Below, one piece after another: positions 16,331 to 25,668 of a stretch of DNA of 46,214 nucleotides. Below the pieces are notes generated by a model that ran no database searches, was not told the origin of the DNA, and saw only the letters and a program-made list of their open reading frames with translations. Both the position numbers and the translations under genes were made by a program. The first letter of the stretch is position 1; each line of letters opens with the position of its first letter. Where the stretch lies: NCBI GenBank assembly GCA_002403455.1, contig DHHV01000072.1, forward strand, positions 1 to 46,214. Direction: 5' to 3'. This DNA is from Hyphomonadaceae bacterium UBA4763 (GTDB taxonomy: Bacteria; Pseudomonadota; Alphaproteobacteria; Caulobacterales; Aquidulcibacteraceae).

Positions 16331-16965
16331 CAGGTCGGCGCCAAACCAAAAGCGGCGAGTTCGGCCAGCGCCGCCGCCGCCACCTGTTCAGGCGCTTCGC
16401 TGGCGTCCAGGCGCTTCATCCGCCCCTCCGATTGCGCTGCGAAATCCAAGAACGCCGCACGCACGCGCGCGTGCGCCGCCAGATCCATGCGGTCGAACCG
16501 ATTTTCATGTCCACGCAGGCGCAACCGCGCCATCGCCGCCTCCGGCGCCAAATCCAGCAACAAGGTCAAATCCGGCTGGCGCCCGCCGCACACCCATTGA
16601 TGCATCGCCTCGACATAATCGCGCGCCGCCCCGCCCAAAACGCTTTGATAAATCATGGTCGAAAGATAGAACCGGTCGCATAACACGATCGCGCCTGCCG
16701 CGATTGCCGGTTCAATCGTCACCCGCAAATGATTGGCGCGCGCTGCGGATAACAAAGCGACCGCTTCATGCGCCGACCAGACGCCGGCGCCGTCACCGTC
16801 AGCCAGGAATAAGCGTCGGATCGCCTCGGCGCCCGCCGAGCCGCCCGGCTCGCGCGTTCCGATCGCGGCGCGCCCGTGCGCCTGGAAATGCGCTAACAGA
16901 TGGCGGATCAGCGTGCTCTTGCCGCTCGCCTCGCCGCCTTCAACCACAATGAAAGCCCCGCTCAC
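16330..16965 (-). CDS. tmk: dTMP kinase
   Basis: Phosphorylates dTMP to dTDP, linking the thymidylate synthase product to dTTP. It has 211 residues. The P-loop is EGGEASGKST at about 9-18, TREPGGS is the dTMP-binding Arg segment, DRFYLSTMIYQ is the DR(Y/F) motif, and LLLDLAPE with RGHENRFDR forms the LID region. The start codon is GTG and overlaps the dacA stop by 4 bases; the stop overlaps holB. It lies between the cell-wall carboxypeptidase and the clamp-loader gene, the usual alphaproteobacterial arrangement. Confidence 0.95.
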   Translation of the reverse strand: MSGAFIVVEGGEASGKSTLIRHLLAHFQAHGRAAIGTREPGGSAGAEAIRRLFLADGDGAGVWSAHEAVALLSAARANHLRVTIEPAIAAGAIVLCDRFYLSTMIYQSVLGGAARDYVEAMHQWVCGGRQPDLTLLLDLAPEAAMARLRLRGHENRFDRMDLAAHARVRAAFLDFAAQSEGRMKRLDASEAPEQVAAAALAELAAFGLAPT

Positions 16966-18164
16966 GCGCCGGCTTCCTGCGCTTGCTGGACGCCGCCTTC
17001 CCCTTTTGTCCAGACACTCAGCAAAGCGAGCGCTCTGGCGTACCAGGGCGCGCGCGCAACGTCCTCGGCGGCGAGCAGCGGCGCGTCGATAGGGTCAGCG
17101 CCATCGGCGCTCACCCTTAACACGCCTAGTTTCTGCCCCTTGACGATCGGCGCTTTGATCGGCCCCACAAGCCGCGCTTGCACGCGCAAGCTGTCGCGCG
17201 CCGGTTGCATCAAGCCCAGCACGATCGGCGCCTCGACCGTCAGGGCGACCTCTATCTTCCGACCCATGAGTACGGGCGCCGACGCCAATTTCGCGCCCGG
17301 TTCGGCGATGCGGATCGCGCGGGCCTGCGTCAACGCGGCGTCCATCAATTGTTTGGCGATCTCGGCGCGTTTGGCCTGGCTTTCCGCGCCATTAAAGACC
17401 GTGATCATCCGTTGGCCATTGGCGATCGCGGTGGCGACCAAGCCATATCCCGCCGCCGCCGTATAGCCGGTTTTCAAGCCATCCGCGCCGCGATAGGCGC
17501 CCAATAACGGATTGCGATTTTGTTGGGTAACATTGTTGAACCGAAAGGATCGCTCGGCGTAGAGCGCCGCATGGTCTGGAAATCGCTGCAAGATGATTTG
17601 CGCCAATTTGGCCAGATCGCGCGGGCTGATTTCGTGGCCCTCAGCCGTCAAGCCGGTTGAATTGCGAAAGCGCGCCGTTGCGAGGCCCAATTCTTGCGCG
17701 CGCGCCGTCATTTTGTCGGCAAAAGCAGCTTCGCTCCCGGCCAAGGCCTCCGCCAAAACGACACACGCGTCATTGCCGGATACAATGATCACCCCGCGCA
17801 TCAGATCGGCGACCGCGACCTCCTGCCCAGGCCGCAAGAACATGGTCGACCCGCCGGTCGCCGCCCCGCCGACCCGCCAGGCATTGTCGCTGACCTTCAA
17901 CAGCTGATCGAGCTGTAATTCGCCGCGTTCCAGCGCCTCGAACACCATCAACATTGTCATGAGCTTGCTCATCGACGAGGGCGGCATCGGCTCATCGGCC
18001 TTTTTGGCGTAAACGACCAGGCCGCTGTCAAAATCCATGACGACGGCGCGATCAACCGCCAAATTCAGCGGATCGGCGCGCGCGTTTCCCCAACCAAAGC
18101 CCGCCAGCGCCAAACAGGCGGCGACGGAAAAAACAGCCATGGACATCGAGCAATTGTTTAACAT
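16962..18164 (-). CDS. dacA: D-alanyl-D-alanine carboxypeptidase (penicillin-binding protein 5/6 type)
   Basis: Exported peptidase family S11 enzyme, 400 residues, that trims the terminal D-Ala of peptidoglycan stem peptides. The signal peptide covers about residues 1-30 (ends GNARA). The catalytic motifs are SMSK at 64-67, SGN at 129-131 and KTG at 231-233, all intact and in order. A C-terminal beta domain (about 285-375) follows, with a final weakly amphipathic segment that may touch the membrane. It is the first gene of a five-gene leftward operon. An internal ATG at codon 7 is an alternative start. The promoter should lie in the 200 bases before it, which also precede the divergent helicase gene. 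Confidence 0.94.
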   Translation of the reverse strand: MLNNCSMSMAVFSVAACLALAGFGWGNARADPLNLAVDRAVVMDFDSGLVVYAKKADEPMPPSSMSKLMTMLMVFEALERGELQLDQLLKVSDNAWRVGGAATGGSTMFLRPGQEVAVADLMRGVIIVSGNDACVVLAEALAGSEAAFADKMTARAQELGLATARFRNSTGLTAEGHEISPRDLAKLAQIILQRFPDHAALYAERSFRFNNVTQQNRNPLLGAYRGADGLKTGYTAAAGYGLVATAIANGQRMITVFNGAESQAKRAEIAKQLMDAALTQARAIRIAEPGAKLASAPVLMGRKIEVALTVEAPIVLGLMQPARDSLRVQARLVGPIKAPIVKGQKLGVLRVSADGADPIDAPLLAAEDVARAPWYARALALLSVWTKGEGGVQQAQEAGA

Positions 18165-18361
18165 GGCGCATGGATGAACCGAAGCGCCGATGCCGTCAAC
18201 GCGCTTGCCACCGAGGCCTTCCAGGACTTTGGGTCAAATCAGGCGATCCGCCGCGATCGGGATACGCGCGGCGCGCGCTTCATGGTAGGGTATTTACGAA
18301 TCGGTAAACTTTGCCGCCAGCAACGCCGCCTTGCGCGCCAATTCTTCCGCCTCAGGCTCTT

Positions 18362-20740
18362 ATGACCCAAACTGCGATCCACGACGCCCCCCTCCCCGCC
18401 GCCGCTGGCTCCATCTCGGCGCGGGCCAGCGCGCGGGCGAGCGCCTCGACGCCTTTTCTCGCTGCCCTTAACCCAGAACAGCGCGCGGCGGTCGAGGCGA
18501 CCGAAGGCCCGCTTTTGGTGCTGGCCGGGGCCGGCACCGGCAAGACGCGGGTTCTGACCACACGGCTCGCCCATTTGCTGGCGAGTGGCAAAGCCAAGCC
18601 TTGGGAAATTCTCGCCGTCACCTTCACCAACAAAGCCGCGCGCGAAATGCGCAGCCGCGCCGGCGAGCTGATTGGCCCGGCGGCGGAAGGTCTCCGGTGG
18701 CTTGGCACGTTTCACGCGGTCGCCGCGCAAATGCTGCGCCGGCATGCCGAGCTTGTCGGCTTGCGCCCGCAATTCACGATCCTTGATACCGACGATCAAT
18801 TGCGCCTGCTCAAGCAGGTCATCGACGCCGCCGGCCTCGATGAAAAGCGCTGGACGGCGCGTTTTTTGGCGGCGCTGATCGATGGCTGGAAAAACCGTGC
18901 GCTGACGCCCGACCGCGTGCCGGCCGGGGAGAGCTTCGCCTTCGGCAATGGCAAGGGGGCCGAGCTTTATCAGGCCTATCAAACGCGCCTCGCCGCGCTC
19001 AACGCGGTCGATTTCGGCGATCTTTTGCTGTTGATGATCCGGATTTTCCAGACCCATCCGGACGTATTGGCTGATTACCATCAGCGGCTGCGCTATTTGA
19101 TGGTCGATGAATATCAAGACACCAATGTCGCGCAATATTTGTGGCTGCGGCTTTTGGCGCAGAGCCGGCGCAATCTTTGCGTCGTTGGCGATGACGATCA
19201 ATCGATCTATGGCTGGCGCGGCGCCGAGGTCGAAAACATCTTGCGCTTTGAGCAAGACTTCCCCGGCGCGCAAATCGTCCGACTGGAGCGGAATTATCGC
19301 TCAACCGGGCATATCCTCGCCGCCGCCTCCGGCCTGATTGCGGCCAATAAAAGCCGTCACGGCAAGACCTTGTGGACCGAGGACGCGCCGGGCGACAAAG
19401 TCCAGGTGCGCGGGGTGTGGGATGGCGAGGGCGAAGCCCGCCTGATCGCTGACGACGTCGAACGCTGGCGGCGCGAGGGCAATCCCTTCGCCGATTGCGC
19501 GGTCTTGGTGCGCGCCTCCTGGCAAATGCGCGCTTTTGAAGAGCGCTTCATCCTGCTCGGCATCCCGTATAAAGTCATTGGCGGCCCCCGCTTTTTCGAG
19601 CGCGCCGAGATCCGCGACGCCCACGCTTATCTACGGCTTGTGCGCAGCGCCGACGACGATTTGGCTTTTGAGCGCATCGTCAACACGCCCAAACGCGGTA
19701 TTGGCGAGACCACCGTGCAGAAATTGCAGGTCGCCGCCCGCGCCCGCGGGCTGTCCCTGACGGCGATCGCCGAACATGCCGTGCGCTCCGATGAGCTGCG
19801 CGGCCCCGCCAAGGCCGGCTTGACCGGTCTTTTGCGCGATCTTGTCCGCTGGCGCAGCGCCGCTGCGCAAATGCGCCACACCGATCTGGCGGAAATGCTG
19901 TTGGAGGAAAGCGGCTATACGGACATGCTCAAAGCCGACAAAAGCCCGCAGGCGAGCAGTCGGCTCGATAACCTCAAGGAAATGGTCCAGGCCATGGGCC
20001 AGTTCGACAATCTCGACGCTTATCTCGACCATGTCTCGCTGGTGATGGACGTCGAGCAAGGAGATGACGGCGACCAGGTGCAAATCTCGACGCTGCACGC
20101 CGCCAAGGGGCTTGAATGGCCGCTCGTGTTCTTGCCGGGCTGGGAAGAGCAGGTCTTCCCCTCGCAGCGCGCACTCGACGAAAGCGGCGCCAAAGCGCTC
20201 GAAGAAGAACGCCGGCTTGCTTATGTTGGCCTGACGCGGGCGCGGCGCAGCGCGCGGATCTCCTTTGCCGCCAATCGGCAGATTTTCGGGCGCTGGCAAA
20301 GCGTGATGCCCTCGCGCTTTGTTGATGAATTGCCCGAAGCGGATGTCGAGGCGATCTCCGAGACCGGTTATTTTGGCGCGAGCGCGGCGGGCGGCGGAAC
20401 GCCCGCCTGGGACGCGCCCATCGCGGCGGCGGCGTCGAGCTATGACAGTCCCGGTTGGCGGCGGATGGCGGCGACCCAAGCCAGCAAGGTCGAGGCTCCC
20501 CCCGCAGCGCCGCAGCGCTTTTCAGGCGCCCCGCCGCGCGGCGCCACGATCGAGGCCCCTGCCCGCCTCTTGGCCGTCTCCGCACCCGAAGAGGCGCGTT
20601 TTGCAAACGGCGATCGCGTCTTTCACGTCAAATTCGGCTATGGCCGCGTCCGCGCCGTCGAAGGCGCCAAGCTCACCGTCGATTTCGACAAAGCCGGGGA
20701 AAAGCGCGTCGTCGACAGTTTCGTCGAGCCGGCGCCCTGA
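18362..20740 (+). CDS. uvrD: UvrD/PcrA-type superfamily 1 DNA helicase
   Basis: ATP-dependent 3'-5' DNA helicase, 792 residues from the chosen ATG. The Q-motif LNPEQRAAV is followed by the Walker A GAGTGKT at 56-62, TFTNKAAREM (motif Ia), VDEYQDTN (motif II), GDDDQSIYGWRGA (motif III), LERNYRS (motif IV), STLHAAKGLEWPLVF (motif V) and VGLTRARR (motif VI). The C-terminal GDRVFHVKFGYGRV is the Tudor-like PcrA/UvrD tail. An unusual Ala/Ser/Arg repeat (ARASARASAS) precedes the catalytic core. It functions in mismatch and nucleotide excision repair. The name uvrD rather than pcrA is conventional for proteobacteria. Confidence 0.94.
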   Translation: MTQTAIHDAPLPAAAGSISARASARASASTPFLAALNPEQRAAVEATEGPLLVLAGAGTGKTRVLTTRLAHLLASGKAKPWEILAVTFTNKAAREMRSRAGELIGPAAEGLRWLGTFHAVAAQMLRRHAELVGLRPQFTILDTDDQLRLLKQVIDAAGLDEKRWTARFLAALIDGWKNRALTPDRVPAGESFAFGNGKGAELYQAYQTRLAALNAVDFGDLLLLMIRIFQTHPDVLADYHQRLRYLMVDEYQDTNVAQYLWLRLLAQSRRNLCVVGDDDQSIYGWRGAEVENILRFEQDFPGAQIVRLERNYRSTGHILAAASGLIAANKSRHGKTLWTEDAPGDKVQVRGVWDGEGEARLIADDVERWRREGNPFADCAVLVRASWQMRAFEERFILLGIPYKVIGGPRFFERAEIRDAHAYLRLVRSADDDLAFERIVNTPKRGIGETTVQKLQVAARARGLSLTAIAEHAVRSDELRGPAKAGLTGLLRDLVRWRSAAAQMRHTDLAEMLLEESGYTDMLKADKSPQASSRLDNLKEMVQAMGQFDNLDAYLDHVSLVMDVEQGDDGDQVQISTLHAAKGLEWPLVFLPGWEEQVFPSQRALDESGAKALEEERRLAYVGLTRARRSARISFAANRQIFGRWQSVMPSRFVDELPEADVEAISETGYFGASAAGGGTPAWDAPIAAAASSYDSPGWRRMAATQASKVEAPPAAPQRFSGAPPRGATIEAPARLLAVSAPEEARFANGDRVFHVKFGYGRVRAVEGAKLTVDFDKAGEKRVVDSFVEPAP

Positions 20741-20748
20741 TTGCCGGC

Positions 20749-22221
20749 TCAGCCCGGGATCGACACATATTTCGACTCAAGGAACGCGAGCAGGCCCTCA
20801 TGGCCGCCTTCGCGACCAAGACCGCTCTGTTTGACGCCGCCAAAGGGCGCAGCCGGATCGGAGACCACGCCGCGATTGAGCGCGACCATGCCGGTTTCGA
20901 GCCGCCGACACACCGCCAAGCCTTTGCCGACATCGCGGGTAAAGACATAAGCGACCAGTCCGTAATCGACGGCATTGGCGCGCGCGATCGCCTCATCGGC
21001 GTCGTCAAACCGCATGATCGGCGCAATCGGGCCAAACACTTCATCATCGACCAATTCGCGGCGATCGCCTTGCGTCAGAACGGTTGCGGGGAAAAAGCAG
21101 CCGGCGCCCGGGGGAGCGGCGCCGCCGACGACGATCTCCCCACCGCGCGCCGTCGCCAGATCGACGAAAGCGCGCATCGCGCTTTGGGCTTTTTTGTTGA
21201 CCAAGGGGCCAAGATCAACCCCCGGCGCCAGCCCATCGCCCATGCGCAACGCCGCCATTTTAGCGGCAAATTTCTCGGCAAACGTTGCGAAGACGCCTTT
21301 TTGCACATAAAGCCGGTTGGCGGCGGTGCAGGCTTGACCGCCATTGCGCATCTTGGCGATCATGGCGCCGTCGACCGCCAGATCAAGATCGGCGTCGTCG
21401 AACACCAATAAAGGCGCATCGCCGCCCAATTCCATCGAGCAATTGACGATCCGCTCGGCGGCTTGCGCGAGCAGCAACCGGCCAATTTGCGTTGATCCGG
21501 TAAAGGACAATTTGCGCACGGCCCGGTGATTCAGCATGGCGCTGACCACCGGCCCTGACCGGCGTGTCGTCACCACATTGACAACGCCTGGCGGCGCCCC
21601 CGCCTCCAGCAAAATCTCGGCGATCGCGAGCGCCGTCAGCGGCGTCTCAGCGGCCGGCTTGAGAACGCAGGCGCAGCCCGCCGCCAGCGCCGGACCGATT
21701 TTGCGCGTCGCCATCGCCGCCGGGAAATTCCACGGCGTGATCAACAGGCACACGCCGACCGGCTGCAGCCAGACAAGGATGTCGGCCGCTCCGGACGGCG
21801 CGCGCAAGGTCTGTCCGCTCGCGCGCACCGCTTCCTCGGAAAACCAGCGAAAAAATTCCGCCGCATAATCGACCTCGGCCAGCGCATCGCGCAAGCTCTT
21901 GCCGTTTTCGAGTGTAATAAGCCGTGCAAGGCGCTCCCGATCCGCGATCATCCGTTCAAAGGCGCGCCGCAAAATCTCGCCGCGATGGCGCGGCGCGGTC
22001 GCGCCCCAAGCCGGTTGGGCTGCCTCCGCCGCATCCACCGCCCGTAACGCATCGGCTTCGCTCGCATCGGCGATCTCGACGAGAACGCTCTCATCGACCG
22101 GATTGAAGACCGGAAAGCGCCGATCCCCATCACTGGTCCGCCAGGCGCCCCCGATCAAGAGATCGCGCGGCGCCGAGAAACTGCGATCGATCGCGGGCAC
22201 GATCGGTGTCTGCATATTCAT
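20749..22221 (-). CDS. NAD(P)-dependent succinate-semialdehyde dehydrogenase-like protein
   Basis: Aldehyde dehydrogenase superfamily enzyme of 490 residues. The core has TPWNFPAAM (cofactor-binding Asn), KPAAETPLTAL, FTGSTQIGR, the general-base Glu in SMELGGDAP (E264), the catalytic Cys in NGGQACTAANR (C298), and EVFGPIAP. The C-terminal FGGVKQSGLGREGG segment is characteristic of GabD-type enzymes. It oxidises succinate semialdehyde to succinate in 4-aminobutyrate or 4-hydroxybutyrate breakdown, though other semialdehydes are possible. No aminotransferase is adjacent. It lies directly downstream of the TonB receptor on the same strand (43-base gap), so it may be co-transcribed with it. Confidence 0.88.
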   Translation of the reverse strand: MNMQTPIVPAIDRSFSAPRDLLIGGAWRTSDGDRRFPVFNPVDESVLVEIADASEADALRAVDAAEAAQPAWGATAPRHRGEILRRAFERMIADRERLARLITLENGKSLRDALAEVDYAAEFFRWFSEEAVRASGQTLRAPSGAADILVWLQPVGVCLLITPWNFPAAMATRKIGPALAAGCACVLKPAAETPLTALAIAEILLEAGAPPGVVNVVTTRRSGPVVSAMLNHRAVRKLSFTGSTQIGRLLLAQAAERIVNCSMELGGDAPLLVFDDADLDLAVDGAMIAKMRNGGQACTAANRLYVQKGVFATFAEKFAAKMAALRMGDGLAPGVDLGPLVNKKAQSAMRAFVDLATARGGEIVVGGAAPPGAGCFFPATVLTQGDRRELVDDEVFGPIAPIMRFDDADEAIARANAVDYGLVAYVFTRDVGKGLAVCRRLETGMVALNRGVVSDPAAPFGGVKQSGLGREGGHEGLLAFLESKYVSIPG

Positions 22222-22264
22222 GCGGCGGCGCCTCTCATCGTTGACTTATAGGTTTGTTCGCCGA

Positions 22265-25183
22265 TCAAAAGGTAAAGGTTGTGCGGAAATAAAGGATGCG
22301 ACCGCGCGGATCGAACACCCGGCTTTCAAAGCCAATGCTTTCATTGATCGGCGGCGGCTCATTGCTGAGCAAATTGATCCCGCCAAAAGCGAGCGTCACC
22401 CCGCGTTGCTCCCAGCCCAATAATTGCGACAAGTTCAAATTATATTGCGCATCCCATGTCACTTGCGGCGGCGAGGGCGGGTTGACGATCGGCGCAAAGG
22501 CCGAGGTCGCCGCGACCGGCTCGTCATTCCTCAACGACCCAATATACCGCACAAAGGTGTTGATCGAATGCGGTCCCAATTCCCAGCCAAGACCGCCATT
22601 GAAGCGCAATTGCGGCGTCGCTGTGCCGAAATTGGCGCCATTGCGCGAGCCAACCCCGTTGATGGCCCCGGCAAACGGGTCTTCCAGATCATAGCGCAAT
22701 AGATAAGTGCCTTGGAAACTCGGCGTAATCAAGCCAATCGGGCTTTCCCAGGCGTAACGGGCGCTGAAATCGATCCCGCTGGTCGTGACCGACGCCGCAT
22801 TGGTAAAATCGACATTGACCGACAAGATTGAGCCGGTGCCAGGGCCGCCTGGCCCAACAGACCGCTCAATATCGGGCGAATTTGGGAAAGCATTCACCAA
22901 GGCTTGCGCGCTTTCAACGATGATCACATCGTCAAAGTCGAATTGGAAGAAATCGAAATCGAGCTTCAGCCCTGATAAGGGCTCGACCGAAAAGCCGATG
23001 TTAAACGCCCGCGAGGTCTCTGGTTGAATATCGGGTCCGCCTGAGGCGACCAAAGACACAAAATTCAGGCCGATATTCGGAAACAAGGGGTCGGTGATCG
23101 CCGCCAGCGAGACTTGCTCGCCGAAGGTCTGGAACAGCGACGGCGCGCGGAACGAGGTCGAATAGGACCCGCGCAAGGACAAACGCCGATGCGGTTGATA
23201 GATCAACGCCACTTTCGGATTGGCGGTAATGCCCGGACCGCCGCTGAAAGCTTCGATCCGACCGGCCGCTTGTAATTCGAGATTCTCCAGGATCGGGATC
23301 GACACTTCGGCGAAGCCGGCCAGCACCCGTCGGCTGCCTGAGAAATCGTCTTGCTGGGGCCGCTGGGCAAAGCCAGTTGAATTCGTTACCGCGTCGAAAT
23401 CCTGCGAGAGGCTCTCGGCGCGAAACTGAAAGCCAAACGCAAAACCGACCGCACCGGCTGGCAGTCGGAACAATTCACTGGTCGTTGCAATGATATCAAG
23501 CACTTGCAGCTCAGAGACCGCATCGATCGTCTGAAACCCCAAGATGGTGTCGAGCACCTCTGGATTATTGGGCAGCGCGCCGTTCAATGCGCTCGCAAAC
23601 GGGTTGAAGAACAAACACGGCCCCGTCCCGGGCGCCACGCCGCCGAGCGGCCCTGGGCAATCAGACCCGCCAAAGCCATTCAGCGCGTTCAAAAAACCTT
23701 GCGGGATTGCGTCGATCACCAACAGGTCGAAATCATTGACCGCATAGGTGTAATCGGTGGTCAGGTTCCAGCCGCCATAGTCAGCTTCAAAGCCAATATT
23801 CGCGCGGAAGGTATCGCTCGCAAAATCGAAATCCGAGCCTTCGGACGGAACCCCGCCCGGTCTCAAGGTCGCAATCGGCCGCCCGATGAAGGTCACCGGC
23901 TGGCCGGTTTGGATGCTTTGCGCGCCGGTCACCGGGTCCGTGACGATTGAGGGCACGTTCGCGAAGGTAAACCCGCCATTCGGGCCGCCGAGGCGCGCGA
24001 ACTGCGTCGCCTGCGCGCCCGGATTGGTGGTCGGCACCACCGCAAAGGGCAGCGCCAAGAATGGATTGGTCGGGGACCCCGTGCTGTCGACGCGATTGCG
24101 CGCATAACTGATTTCACCGCGCGCAGTGACTTTATCGGTAACGTCATAATGAAAGCGCGAAAATCCCTGCAGGCGTTCTTCGGCCGGCACAAATTCAAAG
24201 AACGGCCCAAAGTTAAAGGCGCAGGGCCCAAGCCCCGATCCGGCCGTGATCCCGCCATTCGCAGCGCAGCCCGGATCGGTCAATCCCGGCGGAAACCCGA
24301 CCGGCGCCGCTGTGTTGACCTGAAAGGTTCCATTCGGGTTTTGGATCGGCGCCCCGCTCGCATCAACAGCCGCGACCGGCAAGGTCAGCGAAAATGCGCC
24401 AGGATTGCCAAAGCCCGACGAGGCAAAAGCCGGGATGAACAAGGGCCGCTCGGCCGAGGACAAATTGGTTCGATCAAGGAAACTGACCGCAGCAATAATG
24501 CCGGCGCGCTCGCCTTGCGCGCCAAACAGACCCTGAAACGACAAATCGCGCTGGCTGCCCTGATCGACCTGCGGGCGATATTCGAACGCCACTTCAAAGC
24601 CGTCGAATTTGTCGCGCGTAATGAAATTCGCAACGCCCGCCACCGCGTCCGAGCCATACAACGCCGAAGCGCCATCGGTGACGATCTCCAGCCGCTCGAC
24701 CGCAATGCTGGGGACCAGCGAGGCGATGTCGACAAAGCTGATGCCGTCGATATTCGTGGTGCCGGTCACCACTTGGCGGCGCCCGTTCAGCAACACCAGG
24801 GTCGATTGTACGCCCAGGCCGCGCAGATTGATGTTCTCCGTGCCCAGCGTCTGCTGCCCATTAAACGCGTCCGAAAAGTTTTCCGCGCCGGTATTGATCG
24901 TTAGGGTTTGGACAAGATCGGCGATGCGGTTGGCGCCGACATCCTTGAACGCGTCCTGATTGACGGTCGTCAGGGGTGAAGCGGAAAAGGCGCGATCGCG
25001 CCGGATCAGCGATCCCGTCACCACGATCTCGGCGTCGCGGCGTTCGGCTTCCTCGGCCGGCGCCTCGGCGGTTGTGATCGTCTCCGTCGTTTGAGCGAAA
25101 CTTTGCGGCGTTGCGACGACGCTGACCCCCAATAACGCCGCCACGCATACGCCATGGCGCCAAGCATTTTGATGTTGGATCAC
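22265..25183 (-). CDS. TonB-dependent outer-membrane receptor
   Basis: Energised outer-membrane transporter of 972 residues. The start was put at a GTG six bases after a perfect GGAGGT; an ATG five codons earlier lacks such a site. The signal peptide ends near SFAQ. EIVVTGSLIRRD is the TonB-box-like entry to the plug (about 50-180), where LRGLGVQSTLVLLNGRR is the usual plug signature. The rest is a long barrel ending in aromatic FRTTFTF, the BAM recognition end. Two predicted outer loops hold closely spaced Cys pairs (DPGC...GPC and GSDC...GPC), likely disulfides. Length and plug resemble alphaproteobacterial receptors for plant oligomers or other organics; no siderophore genes are near. Confidence 0.93.
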   Translation of the reverse strand: MIQHQNAWRHGVCVAALLGVSVVATPQSFAQTTETITTAEAPAEEAERRDAEIVVTGSLIRRDRAFSASPLTTVNQDAFKDVGANRIADLVQTLTINTGAENFSDAFNGQQTLGTENINLRGLGVQSTLVLLNGRRQVVTGTTNIDGISFVDIASLVPSIAVERLEIVTDGASALYGSDAVAGVANFITRDKFDGFEVAFEYRPQVDQGSQRDLSFQGLFGAQGERAGIIAAVSFLDRTNLSSAERPLFIPAFASSGFGNPGAFSLTLPVAAVDASGAPIQNPNGTFQVNTAAPVGFPPGLTDPGCAANGGITAGSGLGPCAFNFGPFFEFVPAEERLQGFSRFHYDVTDKVTARGEISYARNRVDSTGSPTNPFLALPFAVVPTTNPGAQATQFARLGGPNGGFTFANVPSIVTDPVTGAQSIQTGQPVTFIGRPIATLRPGGVPSEGSDFDFASDTFRANIGFEADYGGWNLTTDYTYAVNDFDLLVIDAIPQGFLNALNGFGGSDCPGPLGGVAPGTGPCLFFNPFASALNGALPNNPEVLDTILGFQTIDAVSELQVLDIIATTSELFRLPAGAVGFAFGFQFRAESLSQDFDAVTNSTGFAQRPQQDDFSGSRRVLAGFAEVSIPILENLELQAAGRIEAFSGGPGITANPKVALIYQPHRRLSLRGSYSTSFRAPSLFQTFGEQVSLAAITDPLFPNIGLNFVSLVASGGPDIQPETSRAFNIGFSVEPLSGLKLDFDFFQFDFDDVIIVESAQALVNAFPNSPDIERSVGPGGPGTGSILSVNVDFTNAASVTTSGIDFSARYAWESPIGLITPSFQGTYLLRYDLEDPFAGAINGVGSRNGANFGTATPQLRFNGGLGWELGPHSINTFVRYIGSLRNDEPVAATSAFAPIVNPPSPPQVTWDAQYNLNLSQLLGWEQRGVTLAFGGINLLSNEPPPINESIGFESRVFDPRGRILYFRTTFTF

Positions 25184-25668
25184 GATGCGACCTCCCATAA
25201 ATTGCGTTATATCAATGATTTGCCGTTTCTTGTGAACGACAATATGACGAGCAAGATTTTTACTCTCAAGATAAATTTAGGCGCGTAACGCCTGTCGGCC
25301 AATGTGAGATTTGATCGGCCGGTTCACCACGCGCGCGATGGAGGAGCTAAAAACACACACAATTACAGATTGTTATGTGAAATAAAGCGGCCGAGGCGAT
25401 CATCGACCTGATTTCGAAGCGCGGCGGCAAACCCTATAAAAAGCCGGGGAAATTCGATAGCAAATATGCAGAAATTCAATGTGTTGCAGGGCAAATTCAG
25501 GGAACGGCCGGCCGGCGCCCCCGATCACGCTTATTTGACAATGCGCGAGGTCACGCACACGGCATCCGCGCATGACAGCGTCAAATTGACTTGCCGCTCC
25601 TATTCCAGACCGCCAAAAGCGCTGCGCGACGGGCGATCTTGCGTCGCTGGCCAGGGGAGCTGACGATC
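25184..25668. other. long intergenic region between receptor and secreted-protein genes, with possible gene remnant
   Basis: About 480 bases shared by two divergent genes. The first 100 bases upstream of the receptor are AT-rich and probably hold its promoter. AGGCG-cgtaa-CGCCT at 25279-25293 is a small perfect inverted repeat. From 25338 a frame ATG-GAG-GAG runs 15 codons to TAA; the next frame then stays open from 25381 to 25578 and encodes a lysine- and glycine-rich stretch (IIDLISKRGGKPYKKPGKF) with no start codon. This looks like a decayed or frameshifted small gene. No other gene is supported. Confidence 0.45.
25338..25578 (+). pseudogene. possible frameshifted small ORF remnant
   Basis: A short frame opening MEELKTHTITDCYVK ends in TAA at 25383-25385. 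The adjacent frame continues NKAAEAIIDLISKRGGKPY... to a TGA at 25576-25578. A single-base shift would fuse them into a protein of roughly 80 residues with protein-like composition. I do not recognise the family. It could be a genuine broken gene, two chance frames, or a sequencing error. Confidence 0.3.

Noticed and set aside
18239..19273. Leftward frame of 344 codons opposite uvrD
   Set aside because: Antisense of conserved helicase motifs; no recognisable domain.
25466..25663. 65-codon frame in the receptor/secreted-protein gap
   Set aside because: Start and composition unconvincing and it overlaps the better candidate remnant in another frame.
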